A DNA stretch of 64,000 bases from Candidatus Chlorohelix allophototropha (GCF_030389965.1 NZ_CP128400.1:1798001-1862000), one strand, 5' to 3'; shown: positions 34,207 to 43,159, counted from the first letter of the stretch. The notes: a model not told the origin generated them from the sequence alone. Program-made: numbers and translations.

Positions 34207-34839
34207 ATGCCTGTGATACCCCAAAATGCAATGCTGCAGAAAGAGGTGCGTAAATTGAATCAGACAAGGGTGGTGATCGCCGATGATGAATCGATCATCC
34301 GTATGGATCTGAAAGAAATGCTCAGTGTTTTAGGTTATCAGGTGGTTGGGGAAGCAGGTGACGGCAAGCAAGCAGTCAGCCTTGCGCGAGAATTTAAACC
34401 AGACCTGGTAATAATGGATATTAAAATGCCAGAAATGGACGGTATAACCGCCGCTAAAATATTGACCGAAGAACGAATTGCTCCGGTGCTATTGCTTACC
34501 GCCTACAGCCAACAAGAACTGGTAGCAGGGGCGCGGGAAGCTGGAGTTATTGGATATATTGTAAAGCCCTTCCGACAGGATGAACTTCAACCTGCTATTG
34601 AAGTTGCACTCAGCCGTTTCCGCGAGTTCTGCGACTTGGAAAAGGAAATAGGCGACCTGCGCGAGACTCTCGAAGCTCGCAAGGTCATAGAGCGTGCTAA
34701 AGGCGTTCTGATGGATCAATATGGACTTAAAGAGGCAGACGCATTCCGGCGCATCCAGAAATTAAGTATGGACACGCGCAAATCAATGAAGGAAATTGCA
34801 GAAGCTATATTGCTGGCACGAGAACTAGACAAAAACTAG
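34207..34839 (+). CDS. ANTAR-domain response regulator
   Basis: RNA-binding response regulator of the AmiR/NasR group, 210 residues. The receiver domain has Asp26-Asp27, phosphoacceptor Asp71 (IMDIKMP), Thr98 and Lys122. A coiled linker leads to the ANTAR domain (about 150-205, containing KVIERAKGVLMDQYGL and three helices ending in ILLARELD). ANTAR proteins prevent termination by stabilising paired RNA hairpins. No kinase is adjacent, and I found no clear dual-hexaloop ANTAR target in this window. A GGAG site precedes the ATG, and a strong terminator follows. Confidence 0.93.
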   Translation: MPVIPQNAMLQKEVRKLNQTRVVIADDESIIRMDLKEMLSVLGYQVVGEAGDGKQAVSLAREFKPDLVIMDIKMPEMDGITAAKILTEERIAPVLLLTAYSQQELVAGAREAGVIGYIVKPFRQDELQPAIEVALSRFREFCDLEKEIGDLRETLEARKVIERAKGVLMDQYGLKEADAFRRIQKLSMDTRKSMKEIAEAILLARELDKN

Positions 34840-34864
34840 TGAATCAATAAAATATTAGCAATCG

Positions 34865-34895
34865 AAAGGGGAGTTAATTAACTCCCTTTTTCTTT
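34865..34895 (+). terminator. Rho-independent terminator
   Basis: An A-tract and perfect dyad GGGAGTTAATTAACTCCC (34869-34886) followed by TTTTTCTTTTT, 26 bases after the ANTAR gene stop. The A-tract on the left side means it may also work for the convergent ccm operon. Confidence 0.85.
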
Positions 34896-34969
34896 TTGCC
34901 GTTATGTAAAAACCAGCTAGACGAAGTTTCGTGCCGCCATTAGATTAGACGGAAGCGGTCGGAATATGC

Positions 34970-35227
34970 CTAGCCTAAATCTTGACCGGATTTAACCGCT
35001 TGATCTTTCGCTTTTGCTGCGTGTTTTTGTTCTTCTTCCTCTTCTCGCAAAAGGTCAATTTCTCGCTTTAATTGAGCTTGGCGACGCTGGATAGTGTAGA
35101 GGTATCCGGCAATAAACAGCCAGATAACCGCATAAGCCGCTACCACGTAAACCAGCCCACTACTGACCTGTTCTTGAGAAGGGGGCGGTGTGACAGCCTG
35201 TGTCAGAATTGACGCTAAATTTGCCAT
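34970..35227 (-). CDS. ccmD: CcmD-like small membrane protein
   Basis: 85 residues, one helix (about 25-43) and a charged cytoplasmic tail with QRRQAQLKREIDLL, the pattern of CcmD. CcmD holds the heme-CcmE complex at CcmABC so it can be released. Its start overlaps the ccmC stop by one base (TAATG). The tail is longer than in proteobacterial CcmD. It is the last gene of the ccm run. Confidence 0.75.
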   Translation of the reverse strand: MANLASILTQAVTPPPSQEQVSSGLVYVVAAYAVIWLFIAGYLYTIQRRQAQLKREIDLLREEEEEQKHAAKAKDQAVKSGQDLG

Positions 35228-35955
35228 TATTCGTTTTCCATTCCTTCAAGCGTCATGCGGCGCGCCTGCAACTCTTCATGCATATGCCCTAAGCGAATGC
35301 GCGCTTGCAGCATCCAGGCAAATAGCAACCCAACTGCCACAAAGCATACGCCCAATGTAATGAACATAAAGCCTTCGAGACCAACCGGAGTTCCGCTATC
35401 GCCGCCAAAGATAACCGGATGTTCCCCTTTCGGAAACCAGCGTGTAGAGAAATATACCAACGGCACATTTACAAAACCGATGATTCCAAACGCGGCAGTT
35501 AAGGCTGCCTTGCGCGTTGGGTCTTCTACCGCCGACCGCAACATTACCCCAGAGATGTAAACTACCATCATGATACTGACGGTGGTAAGGCGCGGATCCC
35601 ACGTCCAGAAAGTACCCCAAGCATAACGCGCCCAAATTGCTCCGGTAATTATCCCAATGACTGCCCAGAAGATACCTAATTCCAGCCCGGCTACCATCAC
35701 AATATCCCATTTGCGGTTTCTAGTTCGCCAGTAAGCAATACCACCGATGAAATAAACCATGAACGATAGAAAGCACATGATATTGGCGGGAAGGTGGTAA
35801 TAAAAGATGCGCTGTGAGTATTTAAGGTTTACATCATCGCCTGCCATAAGCACGAAGATTAGCGAAATGGGCCAGCTAAAAACCGTTGCCCAAAACAGCA
35901 CATTGGACAAACCTAAACCTTTAGTTGGTTTTGTATATTTTATTGCGGTTGCCAT
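35227..35955 (-). CDS. ccmC: Heme exporter / heme-handling protein CcmC
   Basis: Six-helix membrane protein, 242 residues, that presents heme to CcmE. The tryptophan-rich heme motif WGTFWTWDPR (WWD domain) is present, flanked by conserved histidines (YYHLPAN before it). I place the start at the ATG at 35955, with GGAAAG upstream; the frame is open to a TTG ten codons earlier, which would overlap ccmB. Confidence 0.93.
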   Translation of the reverse strand: MATAIKYTKPTKGLGLSNVLFWATVFSWPISLIFVLMAGDDVNLKYSQRIFYYHLPANIMCFLSFMVYFIGGIAYWRTRNRKWDIVMVAGLELGIFWAVIGIITGAIWARYAWGTFWTWDPRLTTVSIMMVVYISGVMLRSAVEDPTRKAALTAAFGIIGFVNVPLVYFSTRWFPKGEHPVIFGGDSGTPVGLEGFMFITLGVCFVAVGLLFAWMLQARIRLGHMHEELQARRMTLEGMENE

Positions 35956-35974
35956 ATCTAATACTTTCCAGAGG

Positions 35975-36658
35975 TTACTCCTCAACTACTAATTCAAACA
36001 AAAGAACAGGCAATGCTAGGAATATAATATCGAAAATCGTGATAAATTGTAACTGTCCGGCGATGTCCTCTATAGGGCGATTCGACAGCAAAGCGGTGGT
36101 GGCGTTGGCAGCCGCGATAATTACCGGCAGCATTATCGAGAAAAACAGCACCGGCAACAGCACCTCACGCGCCCTAGTGTTGACTGCCATCGCTGCAAAA
36201 AGCGTCCCGATTTCAGCAAAGCCTAGCGTACCAAGCAACACCACCGGAATTAACAATGGGTTCCACATTGAATAATTAAAAACCACCCCAAAAATTGGGG
36301 TAATCAACATTTCCACCAGCACCATAAAGGTGAGGTTACTCAGCATTTTGCCCAGATAAATTGCGCTGCGGTCGGCGGGCGCAAGCAGCAACCCCTCCAA
36401 CGAACCGCGATCTTTCTCCACGATAAAAGAGCGGTTCAAACCCAACACCCCGCTAAAGGTGTATGCCACCCACAACAAACCGGGCGCAACTCCCGCCACC
36501 TCTTTCGGCTCCATCAATTTGCCGGGCAGCGCAAAAGCGAAAACCAGCGTCGCCAGCAAACTGAATACAAACATTGCGCTGAATATATCTTTGGTGCGGA
36601 GTTCGGCGCGTACATCTTTGGAAAATACCGCCCAAACTTTTCGCAGGTAGTTACCCAA
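35975..36658 (-). CDS. ccmB: CcmB, permease of the CcmAB ABC transporter
   Basis: 227-residue permease with about six helices. Conserved CcmB features include the N-terminal cytoplasmic FSKDVRAELRTKD and FIVEKDRGSLEGLLLAP. With CcmA it uses ATP to release holo-CcmE from CcmC. The gene abuts ccmA with no gap and is separated from ccmC by 19 bp. Confidence 0.92.
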   Translation of the reverse strand: MGNYLRKVWAVFSKDVRAELRTKDIFSAMFVFSLLATLVFAFALPGKLMEPKEVAGVAPGLLWVAYTFSGVLGLNRSFIVEKDRGSLEGLLLAPADRSAIYLGKMLSNLTFMVLVEMLITPIFGVVFNYSMWNPLLIPVVLLGTLGFAEIGTLFAAMAVNTRAREVLLPVLFFSIMLPVIIAAANATTALLSNRPIEDIAGQLQFITIFDIIFLALPVLLFELVVEE

Positions 36659-37393
36659 TCAACGCCCCCTGCTAACCGAGTCGAAATAGAACTGCTGCAA
36701 TTCATCCGCCGATAACCCAGTGGCGGGGCGATCCGCTACCAGTTTGCCGCCTGCCAAAACCACCACCCGGTCACACATCGCCAAACCGCGCTCAAGGTTG
36801 TGGGTGGTCATCAAAACGCTGCGCTCTTGCCCATCAATCGCCAGTTCGTGGATAAGCCCGCTCAACATGTTGGAGGCTTGTCGGTCAAGCCCGGTGTCAG
36901 GCTCATCCAGCAGCAGAATAGGGGGGTTGTGTAAAATCGCACGGGCGATGCTCAAGCGTTGCTGCATACCGCGCGAGTAAGTACGTACCCGATCAATAGC
37001 ACGTCGCTCTAAGCCTACTTTTTCTAGAACTTCCCGAATACGCTTTTCGAGTTCAGGCACATCGTATAGCCTACCGTAAAAGCGCAGATTTTCAAAGGCA
37101 TTCAAATCTTCATACAAAAAGGTCTGGTGGCTGATAACGCCAAGCAGACCTCTTATGGTTGGGCGTGCATCCTTGAGTGCAATACCCGCGATTTCAATTG
37201 TACCGCTGGTAGGACGCGCCAGCGTAGCGAGAATACGCAGTAGGGTGGTTTTACCCGCGCCATTTGGTCCTAATAGGGTTACAAACTCGCCCTGCCTTAA
37301 ATCTAAATCAACCCCGCGCAGAACGGCACGATTCCCGAAGTTTTTCTGCAACCCTTTTGCCCGTATCATGACGGAATGCGCCGCTTTGGTCAT
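36659..37393 (-). CDS. ccmA: CcmA, ATPase of the CcmAB ABC transporter
   Basis: 244 residues. Walker A GPNGAGKTT (42-50), signature YSRGMQQRLSIARA, Walker B PILLLDEPDTGLD and the switch histidine in MTTHN. Drives release of heme-loaded CcmE. Follows the zinc-ribbon gene by 3 bp and abuts ccmB. Confidence 0.92.
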   Translation of the reverse strand: MTKAAHSVMIRAKGLQKNFGNRAVLRGVDLDLRQGEFVTLLGPNGAGKTTLLRILATLARPTSGTIEIAGIALKDARPTIRGLLGVISHQTFLYEDLNAFENLRFYGRLYDVPELEKRIREVLEKVGLERRAIDRVRTYSRGMQQRLSIARAILHNPPILLLDEPDTGLDRQASNMLSGLIHELAIDGQERSVLMTTHNLERGLAMCDRVVVLAGGKLVADRPATGLSADELQQFYFDSVSRGR

Positions 37394-37396
37394 CGC

Positions 37397-38083
37397 TTAG
37401 GAATTAGCTTCCTCCGCATTTTTGGTGCGCTTCTCAAAAGTGGCACCGCAACGAGAGCAAAATTTAGCTTCCTCGTCCTTGATTTCAGTACCACAATTCA
37501 AGCAAATTATCGGCAAAGGGGCTTTACACTTGGTGCAAAATTTATCACCGGGTTTGAAGGGTGTGTTGCACTCGCTGCATTTCAAACTCTCTTTTACCGA
37601 AGCTTTCGAGCGTGTATCTCCGGCAGTTTTCTCGGCAATTTGTTTTTTGGCAGGGGCATTGAGGGGTTGAGTAGGACGCGCCTTGCGCTTCAACTCGCGC
37701 TCACCTTCAACCAATTCTTCGGTGCGCTCCGAAACCGCCCCTTCGAGCGTCTTTAAACGGCTGCGGCTGCGTTCCTTAAGCATTTCGTAGTCTTGCGTCT
37801 CGATTATGCCCAGTTCGCGGTCGAATTCTAGCTCTTCCAGCGAAAGCCTTTCCGCGCCTGCCCGCTCGCGCAAGGTTTCGAGTTCAATTTGAGCATCGCT
37901 CAACTGCCGTACACTGGCTCGCTTTTTCCCGGTTTCAAGCTGAAGCAACGGTTGCCCGACTACAAAAACCACCGCCACCGCCACCATAAAGGCGATCAAC
38001 CAACCGAGAAACGACAAATCTTTGTCTGAGTTGGAGGTCAGACTCGTTTGCAGTATTATGTTATGTAAAGTATATAGAGTCAA
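37397..38083 (-). CDS. Membrane-anchored zinc-ribbon protein in the ccm operon
   Basis: 228 residues. One membrane helix (about 26-45), then a long helical region (about 55-130) with EERAG- and SRSRLKTLEG-like heptads, a basic Pro/Ala linker, and two zinc ribbons near the C terminus: CSECN...FCTKC and CLNCG...FCSRC. The helix plus coiled coil resembles the N-terminal part of CcmI/CcmH-type proteins, which would be its positional equivalent, but the ribbons are not part of that family. It lies between ccmF and ccmA, so a role in assembly of cytochromes c is a fair guess. Confidence 0.7.
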   Translation of the reverse strand: MTLYTLHNIILQTSLTSNSDKDLSFLGWLIAFMVAVAVVFVVGQPLLQLETGKKRASVRQLSDAQIELETLRERAGAERLSLEELEFDRELGIIETQDYEMLKERSRSRLKTLEGAVSERTEELVEGERELKRKARPTQPLNAPAKKQIAEKTAGDTRSKASVKESLKCSECNTPFKPGDKFCTKCKAPLPIICLNCGTEIKDEEAKFCSRCGATFEKRTKNAEEANS

Positions 38084-38125
38084 TTTTTAATTTCAAACCT
38101 TAGAGGTTTATACCTCGCCACTATT

Positions 38126-40159
38126 TTAGACTTGCACCGTTTCGGATTTCTTAGGTTCGCCAGATTTGCTTTTAGTTGGAATCTGCACTACCTGCTCGTT
38201 AGGATTGGGCCAGATAGCCACCAGCAATCCGGCAATCGTCACGGCAAGCCCCACCCACGCCCATAACATCATCGGACGTACCAAAATCTGGAAGGGTGCG
38301 CTTACAATTTTATTATTCGCATCGACTTCCTGCTGACCGGTGGTAATCCAGAGGTCTTCCAGCAAGTCAGGGCGTATTGATACTGTCGTTACAAACTGGT
38401 CAATGCTAGGATAATATTCCACTGCCGGAGTAATGGGGTCTTGTGCTTTACCATCAACCGTAAGCGCGAGGTTTACCGGGTAAGTGGTTTTAAGATCGCC
38501 CTTTATCCGAGCCGCACTTACCAGCGTTAGCTTGTAGCTGTGTATCCCATTGATGAAAACACTATCACCTACTTTAAGCTGGACGAACTCAATCTTAGCT
38601 TCATATACACTACTGACGATAATTACCGCCGAGATTATCAGAATGCCGAGGTGCACCAGCAAACCGCCATAGCGGGGCCCATTGCGACGCGCCATATTTG
38701 TGGCAGCAACCAGCACATTAGTATCGCCATGATTGCGGCGGGTACGGATGCCCCGGTAGTAATCCAAAAATATTGTGGTGGCGGTAAAGACACAGATGCT
38801 CAAACCCACATATGCCAGAAATTCATGCATTCCCAACCCGTAAGCAATCAAGGCAAAGCCAAGACCCGCCAACGCTGGAATCCAGAAACTGCGCGAGATG
38901 CTTTCCAGAGAAGCACGTCGCCACGCGATGAGAGGGCCTATACCCATCAGGAACAACGTGCCTAATAACACCGGGTACATGGTTTTCGGGTAATAATCAG
39001 CAGTGGTTTCCGCCTTGTTTCCGGTGAATATTTGGGTAACCAGCGGGCTAAGCGTTCCCCAGAGAATAAAGGCTACACACAGGAAGAACAGAATGTTATT
39101 TAAAAGGAAGCTGGTTTCGCGGGAGATAAGCCCATCCAACTTGTTTTCGCTGCGTAATTGCGGTAAGCGCAGAAATACGTAGCCGAAGCCGATTATCAGC
39201 AGGATACCAATCCACGCCATAAAGTAAAGCCCAAGCGTGCTTTCACCAAAGGCATGCACGGAACTGAGAATACCGCTGCGGGTTAGGAAAGTGCCAAATA
39301 GCGAAAGTCCGTAAGCCAAAAACGCCAGCGAAATATTCCAGACTTTAAACATACCGCGCCGTTGTTGGATCATGATGCTGTGCATCAGGGCAGTATTGAT
39401 AAACCAAGGCATAATAGCGGCGTTTTCAACTGGGTCCCAAGACCAGAAACCGCCAAAGCTCAGTACCACATAAGCCCATTGCCCACCCAGAAAGTTTCCT
39501 ACGGTGAGAAAAATCCAGCTTGACAGAATCCAGCGCCGCGAAAAGCGAATCCAAGTATTATCCAGACGGTTAACAACCAGCGCACCGAAAGCGTAACCCG
39601 CCGCTACTATTGTACTGACATATCCGGCATAGAGCATGGGGGGATGTATTACCATACCGAGGTTTTGCAACAGTGGGTTTAAGCCGCGCCCATCCTGTGG
39701 AATTGTCACGCTCTGCTCAAACACGTTGGTAACGATACTAGACATCGCCGCAAAAAAGGCAGCGCCTGTCAACATAGTTACCAAAACCCAAGGTCCTATC
39801 TGACGGTAAGCAGCATGGCGGGTCTGGAGCAAGACAACTACCATAAAACCAGCCAGCATCCACGCCCACAACAGAAGTGAGCCTTCTTGACCGCCCCACA
39901 TCGCCGAGAGTTTGTAGAACCACTCCATCGCCCGCGCGCTATTGGTAACTACATATTTAAGGCTGAAATCGTCATTCAGTAACGCCCAAATGAGACTGAG
40001 AGAGGCAAGAGTTATCAGACCTGAGGATACCCAAGCAGCCCTACGACCGCTCTTTATCATTTCAGGATAGCCCCGGAACGATCCGATTGCGAGCGCTACT
40101 GCGCCGTAAAGGGAAACGGCAAAGGCCACCAACATAGAAACATAACCAATTTGATTCAT
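38126..40159 (-). CDS. ccmF: Cytochrome c heme lyase CcmF
   Basis: 677-residue membrane protein with about fifteen helices. It accepts heme from CcmE and attaches it to apocytochrome c. The WWD motif GGFWSWDPVENAAIMPW is intact, with conserved histidines in the adjacent loops (IHPPMLYAGY and SSVHAFG). The C-terminal extracytoplasmic domain precedes the final helix. Its ATG has no clear ribosome site. CcmG and CcmH, which normally supply reduced apocytochrome, are not encoded here. Confidence 0.93.
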   Translation of the reverse strand: MNQIGYVSMLVAFAVSLYGAVALAIGSFRGYPEMIKSGRRAAWVSSGLITLASLSLIWALLNDDFSLKYVVTNSARAMEWFYKLSAMWGGQEGSLLLWAWMLAGFMVVVLLQTRHAAYRQIGPWVLVTMLTGAAFFAAMSSIVTNVFEQSVTIPQDGRGLNPLLQNLGMVIHPPMLYAGYVSTIVAAGYAFGALVVNRLDNTWIRFSRRWILSSWIFLTVGNFLGGQWAYVVLSFGGFWSWDPVENAAIMPWFINTALMHSIMIQQRRGMFKVWNISLAFLAYGLSLFGTFLTRSGILSSVHAFGESTLGLYFMAWIGILLIIGFGYVFLRLPQLRSENKLDGLISRETSFLLNNILFFLCVAFILWGTLSPLVTQIFTGNKAETTADYYPKTMYPVLLGTLFLMGIGPLIAWRRASLESISRSFWIPALAGLGFALIAYGLGMHEFLAYVGLSICVFTATTIFLDYYRGIRTRRNHGDTNVLVAATNMARRNGPRYGGLLVHLGILIISAVIIVSSVYEAKIEFVQLKVGDSVFINGIHSYKLTLVSAARIKGDLKTTYPVNLALTVDGKAQDPITPAVEYYPSIDQFVTTVSIRPDLLEDLWITTGQQEVDANNKIVSAPFQILVRPMMLWAWVGLAVTIAGLLVAIWPNPNEQVVQIPTKSKSGEPKKSETVQV

Positions 40160-40310
40160 GGGGAAACTTTCGTTACCTTATTAAAGCTACTATATGCTCG
40201 TTTATGACTCTCGCCGTTTGATTTTGCCATTCCGAATAAATGCCAATAATGGTTACGGGGAGCTTCATCAAATAAATATATTCAGGATTTTCGCTTCAGG
40301 AGAGCTTGCA

Positions 40311-40334
40311 GACAAGTGGTTTAAGCCACTTGTC
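40311..40334. repeat. Palindromic hairpin, TTTAAG loop
   Basis: GACAAGTGG-TTTAAG-CCACTTGTC, perfect 9-bp arms, in the 298-bp gap between ccmE and ccmF, which otherwise holds no gene. It shares loop and outline with 20381-20400. It could act as mRNA structure between the two ccm genes. Confidence 0.55.
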
Positions 40335-40457
40335 TCTCTTAACAGGTTCATTTTTATTATTCTGACAACCGTAACTCAAGGTGTATAGCTATGCCCTTAT
40401 GCAACGTTGTACTACCAGAAATCTCTTACTTCATTTCTATGCTTAATTGCTACACTA

Positions 40458-40940
40458 CTAAGCGGTTGTCGAATATTTGGATGGACATTTAGCCAGTAAT
40501 TCGTTAGCCACAAACATTGACTGCGAAGAATTAAAATTCCCGGTTAGGGTGACCTGCGCTTCATCCTTGAAAGTATCCGGTATAACCCCTTTATAAGTTG
40601 CGGTTATGGTTAGGTCTTTTTGTTTCATGTCGGAGACAGTAAAAATATAGGTGTCAGCAGTAGCGCCCTTGCGAATAGTGCCGGGTACAACCTGCCCTGC
40701 CATACGGAATGGCTCATTAGCAAGAGCGCCGCTTACCAGTTTCGCCTTTACTTCATGGACATCATAGTAATAAACGGTTGCGCCTTGCATCGCGCTAAAA
40801 GCCACAAAAGCAGCTGCGCCAAGAATAACTATACCTACCAGGTAAAATTTGAGCTTGGATTTTAAAGGAGATTTGCGATGCTGTTCAAAGCCGGTGGATA
40901 TAGATTTCACAGAGGCAGTTGATAAGGTAGCGCGAGCCAT
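40458..40940 (-). CDS. ccmE: Heme chaperone CcmE, CXXXY type
   Basis: 160 residues: N-terminal basic tail, one membrane helix (about 31-50) and an extracytoplasmic beta-barrel (GQVVPGTIRKG, VTLTGNFNSSQSMFVANELLAKCPSKY). In most bacteria heme binds a histidine in HxxxY at this place. Here the motif is Cys152-Pro-Ser-Lys-Tyr156, the CXXXY form known from archaea and Desulfovibrio-type System I*. An AGGGAG ribosome site precedes the ATG. It is transcribed first in the ccm cluster. Confidence 0.92.
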   Translation of the reverse strand: MARATLSTASVKSISTGFEQHRKSPLKSKLKFYLVGIVILGAAAFVAFSAMQGATVYYYDVHEVKAKLVSGALANEPFRMAGQVVPGTIRKGATADTYIFTVSDMKQKDLTITATYKGVIPDTFKDEAQVTLTGNFNSSQSMFVANELLAKCPSKYSTTA

Positions 40941-41113
40941 TCTAATCTCCCTTCAAATACGAGATATTGGGTATATAAAAATTGATTGAAATTTTACCTG
41001 ATTGTAAATGTAAAAGTATCATAGGCAGAAACAAAAGTCAATAATAGTAAGTAATAGTAAGTGAGCCTGTCAGCCTATCTTAATCGAACCCTAATTTTTT
41101 CTTATAAAATATA

Positions 41114-41141
41114 GAGACCAACCTGGACTTAGGTTGGTCTC
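41114..41141. other. Strong isolated hairpin in the ccmE-argS gap
   Basis: GAGACCAACC / GGTTGGTCTC, perfect 10-bp stem with an 8-base loop TGGACTTA. Neither strand has a full T-run after it, although the minus side is A+T-rich. The 469-bp gap (40941-41409) otherwise holds A+T-rich sequence and the argS promoter. It could be a small RNA part or a weak terminator. Confidence 0.45.
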
Positions 41142-41348
41142 TGTGCTATGAGTGTGGATGTAGACTTGTTGAGCTAGGCAGATATGATCTATAAGAAAGG
41201 AAAATATTAATACATTAAAAATTTTTTGTAGTACTTTATTTTATGTGTTGTTCATCTTTTGTATAGGTTAATTATAAACCTTTTTTTAGCCCTGTCAACT
41301 ATGGAAAAATTAAATATTGGGGTTTGTACAGATAACTTAGCAAAAATC

Positions 41349-41357
41349 TGGTATAAT
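41349..41357 (+). promoter_or_regulatory. Extended -10 promoter of argS
   Basis: TGGTATAAT, about 53 bases before the argS ATG. A possible TTGTAC lies too far upstream (22 bp) to be a normal -35. Confidence 0.5.
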
Positions 41358-41409
41358 TTTCCTCTACTGACCTTTAGTGTTTTCAAGATACTTTTACTAT
41401 ATTAAATTT

Positions 41410-43062
41410 ATGACTGTAAACGAAGAAATAGCCCTTCTTGTTAAAGAGGCAATCCATTACGCAGTACAAAAAGGGGCGTTGCCGGAACTAGCGTTACCGG
41501 AAGTTTTTGTAGAACGCACCCCCCGATATGATCATGGAGATTACGCCTGCAACGTAGCTCTCAAATTGAAGCGCGCCATCCCGAACTCAAACTCGATGCG
41601 CATTGCCGAAATTATCCGGCAATACCTTAAACCAAATGATTCAATAGCGGAAGTAGAAATTGCCCAACCGGGCTTTATCAACTTCCGAATGAAACAAGGC
41701 TGGTTAGCGGGTCAGGTTTTGGAGATTATCAAAGCCGGGCAGAGCTATGGGAATGTTGAGCTAGGTAATCAAACCAAAGTCCAAGTAGAGTTTGTAAGCG
41801 CAAATCCTACCGGACCGATTACCATCGCTTCGGCGCGAGGCGCTGCCCTAGGTGATGCCTTAGCCAACGTGCTGGAAGCGGCAGGCTATGAAGTAGAACG
41901 CGAGTTTTATGTAAATGATGCCGGTAGTCGCATGGAAGTGTTTTACAGCAATTGCTGGTATTATTATCGAAAGCTTCAAGGCGAAGATGCCACGCCCCCC
42001 TTGGAAAATTACCCTGCCGCTGAATTTGCAGCGCGCTTACTTATCGAGGAATATGGTAATCGCTTCCTAGCCTTGCCCGATTCTGAAGGTCGCTTAAAAG
42101 TAGGCACACTTGGAATTGAAGTGCAATTAGCCGACATTAAAGCTACCCTTGAGCGCATGGGGGTAAAATTTAATCGGTGGTTCCGGGAACAAAGCCTATT
42201 TGAGAGTGGCGAGGTACAAATCACCCTTGAGCAATTGCGCAAGAAGGGGCATGTAGCAGAGCGTGAAGGGGCAGTTTGGTTTGTTTCCAGCGCACTAGGG
42301 CAGGAAAAGGACAATGTGCTGATTCGCTCAAACGGCTTGCCCACCTATTTTGTGTCAGATATTGCCTACCACTATAATAAGTTTATAACCCGCGGTTTTC
42401 AGAAAGTTATCAATATCTGGGGAGCGGATCATCAGGGGCACATTCCACGCCTGAAAGCCAGCCTTAACGCACTCGGCTTGAATCCCGATGACTTAACCAT
42501 TATCGTTATGCAAATGGTCATGGTCAATGGCGCGCGAATGAAAAAAACCACCGGCAATATCGTAACCCTTGATAGAGTTATGAGCGAAGTAAGTGCCGAT
42601 GCAATACGGTATAACCTGATAAGTCGAAGTCAGGATACCAAAATTGACTTTGACCTTGACCTCGCGCTCGCCCAATCCAATGAGAATCCGGTCTATTACG
42701 TCCAGTATGCCCATGCCCGTTGTGCCAGCATTTTCAAGCAAGCTCCCGAAAAGGGCATTAATACTTGGGATGACGGTGATGTGTATCTTCTGACTAATGA
42801 GGGAGATTTGAATTTGGTGAGGCAATTAACTTTGCTGCCAGAAATTGTAGCAGGCGCGGCACGTAATCTTGAACCGCACCGATTGGCGTTCTACTCGCAA
42901 GAACTTGCTAGTGCATTCCACACCTATTATCACGATAATCGAGTAATTGACCCTGATAATGTGCCTTTAAGCAAAGCAAGGCTGCTCTTGGTTAAAGCAG
43001 TTAAAGTTACGCTGGCACGTGTATTAAGTTTAATGGGTATGAGCGCTCCGGAAGAGCTATAG
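41410..43062 (+). CDS. argS: Arginyl-tRNA synthetase
   Basis: Class I synthetase charging tRNA-Arg, 550 residues from the ATG at 41410 (a GTG eleven codons earlier is open but unlikely). The N-terminal Add1 domain (about 1-110), catalytic core and helical anticodon domain are all present. The HIGH region reads ANPTGPITIASARGA (131-145), where most ArgS have GPLHVGHGRGA, so both histidines are replaced. The KMSKS region reads ARMKKTTGNIVTL. The conserved VEREFYVNDAG follows the HIGH loop. It is the only ArgS candidate in the window and otherwise looks intact. Confidence 0.92.
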   Translation: MTVNEEIALLVKEAIHYAVQKGALPELALPEVFVERTPRYDHGDYACNVALKLKRAIPNSNSMRIAEIIRQYLKPNDSIAEVEIAQPGFINFRMKQGWLAGQVLEIIKAGQSYGNVELGNQTKVQVEFVSANPTGPITIASARGAALGDALANVLEAAGYEVEREFYVNDAGSRMEVFYSNCWYYYRKLQGEDATPPLENYPAAEFAARLLIEEYGNRFLALPDSEGRLKVGTLGIEVQLADIKATLERMGVKFNRWFREQSLFESGEVQITLEQLRKKGHVAEREGAVWFVSSALGQEKDNVLIRSNGLPTYFVSDIAYHYNKFITRGFQKVINIWGADHQGHIPRLKASLNALGLNPDDLTIIVMQMVMVNGARMKKTTGNIVTLDRVMSEVSADAIRYNLISRSQDTKIDFDLDLALAQSNENPVYYVQYAHARCASIFKQAPEKGINTWDDGDVYLLTNEGDLNLVRQLTLLPEIVAGAARNLEPHRLAFYSQELASAFHTYYHDNRVIDPDNVPLSKARLLLVKAVKVTLARVLSLMGMSAPEEL

Positions 43063-43159
43063 TTCTATTGCGGCTCTTCCAGAAATATTGTATCCTTTAT
43101 ATACGCTCCGTAAAACAATCAAAAGCCAAGATTAAAGATTAAGGAGACTAATCTAAACT

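Noticed and set aside
43050-43080. Terminator after argS (GGAAGAGC / GCTCTTCC)
   Set aside because: The dyad starts inside the coding end, has a 15-base loop and is not followed by a T-run.
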